Shown here: one piece after another, positions 33,054 through 34,569 of the stretch
How positions within the stretch are numbered: the stretch's first letter is position 1
How the letters are laid out: the number at the start of each line of letters is the position of its first letter
DNA from: a gamma proteobacterium symbiont of Stewartia floridana
GTDB taxonomy: Bacteria > Pseudomonadota > Gammaproteobacteria > Chromatiales > Chromatiaceae
Length of the DNA: 34,569 nt
Reading direction: 5' to 3'
Assembly (NCBI GenBank): GCA_003676145.1
Contig: NAUB01000006.1
Coordinates: 1-34,569, forward strand
The notes under the pieces: model-generated
Told to the model about the DNA's origin: nothing
Databases searched by the model: none
What the model saw: only the letters and a program-made list of their open reading frames with translations
Made by a program: the position numbers and the translations under genes

Positions 33054-34218
33054 CGGCGGCAACCGGAGCGGTCAGACCGAAGGCAGCGAGATAGCTTCTG
33101 GCGCTTCGCTCCAGGGTATACTCGCTTACTGCGGCCTGAAGCTTTTTCGGATCCAGCGGCTCATTCAGGGTCTGCAGCATCGCCTTCGCCAGGCCGTCCA
33201 CATCGCCCACTTCCACAAGCGGCGCCACTTCACCCGCCCGGGTAATCTCAAAGGGACCGGAGGGGCAGTCGGTGCTGACCGAGGGGGTACCCAGAGCCAG
33301 TGCTTCGGTAAGTACATTGGGGGATCCCTCCCACAGCGAGGAGAGCACAAACAGTCCGGCGTGCTTCAGATAGACGTAAGGGTTATCGACAAAGCCGACG
33401 AGACGAAAGTCCTCTTCAATGGCCAACTCCCCGGCGAGCTGTTTCAATTGCTCCTCTTTATTTCCCTGGCCCAGAATCATCAGTCGGCAGGGTTGCTGCC
33501 GCCGCAGTTGGGCAAAGGCGCGCAACAGGGTGGGAAAATCCTTCTGTCGACGCAGTCCACCGATACCGAGGATCACCGGCGGCTGATCTTCAGCCAACCA
33601 TGGGTCCGGCAGCTCGGCCTGAGACAGTTCATAGAGCTCCGGTGTGATGGTTGGATTCTTGATTACATTGATGCGATCCGCAGGGATACCGCTCAACGCC
33701 ATCACCTCATTCGCAACCCCCTGGGAGACCGCCACCACCCCATCGGTCTGATTGAACAGCTTGACCAGATTTCGCGTCTTCAGCCAGCGCCGCAGCCAGC
33801 CCATACCCCGGGCCTCCATGCGCGAGACAAGCGCGGTACCGGGTCGCAGATAGAAACGGGTTTTGCCATTGTGGCGTCGCCGCGCCTGCATGGCGATCTC
33901 ATCATCCCGGGTCTTTGCCGTCAGCAGGATATCGGGATCGTTCTGCTGCAGATAGTCGAGCAGCCTGGGCAGAGAGTCGCTCTGTTTGGCCACCGGAAAC
34001 TTGATCACCCGAACGCTCTCAGGCAGCAGATGGAGATAGGGGGCATTGCTGTTTTTGATGATGAAATCGACCTTCACCCCGATCAGCGACAAACCTCTGG
34101 CGATGTTGACCATCATGCGTTCAACGCCGCCATCACCGAACTTCAGAATAAACAGACAGACGTGGGGAACGGAATTGGTTGAATCGGGCATGGGTAGATC
34201 TAATCCGGGTCGCAGCAT
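33046..34218 (-). CDS. Glycosyltransferase family 4 protein
   Basis: A 390-residue GT-B enzyme. It shows VCLFILKFGDGGVERMMVNI near the N-terminus, LLTAKTRDDEIAMQA and FYLRPGTALVS, then VILGIGGLRRQKDFPTLLRA, GFVDNPYVYLKHAGLFVLSS and WEGSPNVLTEALALGTPSVS with an EX7E motif. It is most like the enzyme at 23539-24654. An ATG at 34191 gives a more typical N-terminus and may be the true start; no clear ribosome-binding site helps. First gene of a two-gene leftward operon. Confidence 0.92.
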   Translation of the reverse strand: MLRPGLDLPMPDSTNSVPHVCLFILKFGDGGVERMMVNIARGLSLIGVKVDFIIKNSNAPYLHLLPESVRVIKFPVAKQSDSLPRLLDYLQQNDPDILLTAKTRDDEIAMQARRRHNGKTRFYLRPGTALVSRMEARGMGWLRRWLKTRNLVKLFNQTDGVVAVSQGVANEVMALSGIPADRINVIKNPTITPELYELSQAELPDPWLAEDQPPVILGIGGLRRQKDFPTLLRAFAQLRRQQPCRLMILGQGNKEEQLKQLAGELAIEEDFRLVGFVDNPYVYLKHAGLFVLSSLWEGSPNVLTEALALGTPSVSTDCPSGPFEITRAGEVAPLVEVGDVDGLAKAMLQTLNEPLDPKKLQAAVSEYTLERSARSYLAAFGLTAPVAADG

Positions 34219-34297
34219 CAGCAGACAACAGTTTTATACAGACAGCATGGTGCTGTCCTGCCAGGGCTGCATGATAACACCTTGGCAAAAAGAATAA

Positions 34298-34396
34298 GCC
34301 GCGAATCAACGCAAAGCACCGCAATAGGCCGCAAATAACTTTTACAGTGCAGCCACTATTTGCGTGAATTCGCGGTGACTGGCGTGTATTTGCGGT
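34298..34396. repeat. Inverted pair of the interspersed repeat
   Basis: The left arm (34298-34338) reads GCCGCGAATCAACGCAAAGC, then a CACCGC unit and CCGCAAATA. The right arm (34357-34396) is an imperfect reverse complement, giving about 39 bases of potential pairing around an 18-base loop. The unit resembles the 929-1118 arms. It lies 80 bases upstream of the 33046 glycosyltransferase start. The remaining sequence to 34550 shows no gene. Confidence 0.7.
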
Positions 34397-34550
34397 TAGT
34401 CGATCAAGGTGACCCGAAGTTTAAAGACTTGGATTCAAACCTCATTCCGACCTATCCACTGATACCCCCGATGCAGATCCTATGACGGAGCTCGGCATAG
34501 CTGACAGGGCGATCAGTCAGGGCCGTAACGCCGCTGCAGATCCAGTGATA

Positions 34551-34569
34551 AGCCGCGAATCAACGCCAA
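34551..34569. repeat. Partial copy of the interspersed repeat at the window edge
   Basis: AGCCGCGAATCAACGCCAA matches the left arm at 34297-34315 except for one base near the end. It is cut by the end of the window, so its full extent is unknown. Confidence 0.55.

Noticed and set aside
33016-34182. Frame of nearly 390 codons on the plus strand opposite a glycosyltransferase
   Set aside because: Shadow frame: the minus-strand GT4 enzyme has intact motifs, while this translation is Gln/Arg/His-rich and unrecognisable.

Overview
The window is a dense chromosomal segment whose gene content points to a gammaproteobacterium. It carries a lipid A/inner-core lipopolysaccharide (LPS) block of Kdo transferase, MsbA, HldE and a late lipid A acyltransferase, a GT9 heptosyltransferase-like enzyme and an O-antigen-ligase-like protein. 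The lineage (perhaps a Chromatiales-like or sulfur-oxidising group) is inference only; no 16S or other taxonomic marker is present.

Layout. (1) 126-2219: a metallophosphoesterase and an orphan sulfotransferase-like protein, separated by a repeat-rich gap. (2) 2469-7962: waaA, msbA and hldE run leftward as one operon, divergent from an lpxL/htrB-type acyltransferase. (3) 8012-17075: about 9 kb of small mixed genes, nearly all leftward (HD hydrolase, TfoX C-terminal protein, cupin, two GNATs, DUF1801, PH-domain protein, MOSC, histidine phosphatase, lipoprotein, VOC protein, C39-like secreted protein, EF-hand/M23 peptidase). To the eye much of this block is AT-richer than the LPS genes, and it holds one likely gene remnant. 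(4) 17131-25325: the main glycan locus. A leftward, translationally coupled trio (GT9, GT4, GT4) diverges from a rightward run of GT4, O-antigen ligase, GFA-family protein, GT4 and sulfotransferase. (5) 25410-28226: a two-gene secreted protease unit in which a separate propeptide-like protein precedes a lipoprotein subtilase with a P-domain. (6) 28610-29005: debris of a glycosyltransferase and a sulfotransferase joined back to back. (7) 29611-31539: a PhnD-PAS-GGDEF diguanylate cyclase. (8) 31944-34218: two overlapping leftward GT4 genes, paralogous to the GT4 at 23539. (9) Repeat-containing sequence to the end.

How it fits together. HldE supplies ADP-heptose, WaaA adds Kdo, the LpxL-type enzyme acylates lipid A, and MsbA flips the core-lipid A. 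The GT9 and several GT4 enzymes probably extend the core or make a surface glycan, the WaaL-like protein may ligate a glycan, and the 24660 sulfotransferase may sulfate one. Several paralogous GT4 genes plus a decayed GT4/sulfotransferase remnant suggest repeated duplication and rearrangement. An interspersed repeat built on GCCGCGAAT-AACGC-type units lies near both ends of the window, sometimes as long inverted pairs. No tRNA, rRNA, CRISPR array, transposase or phage gene was seen.
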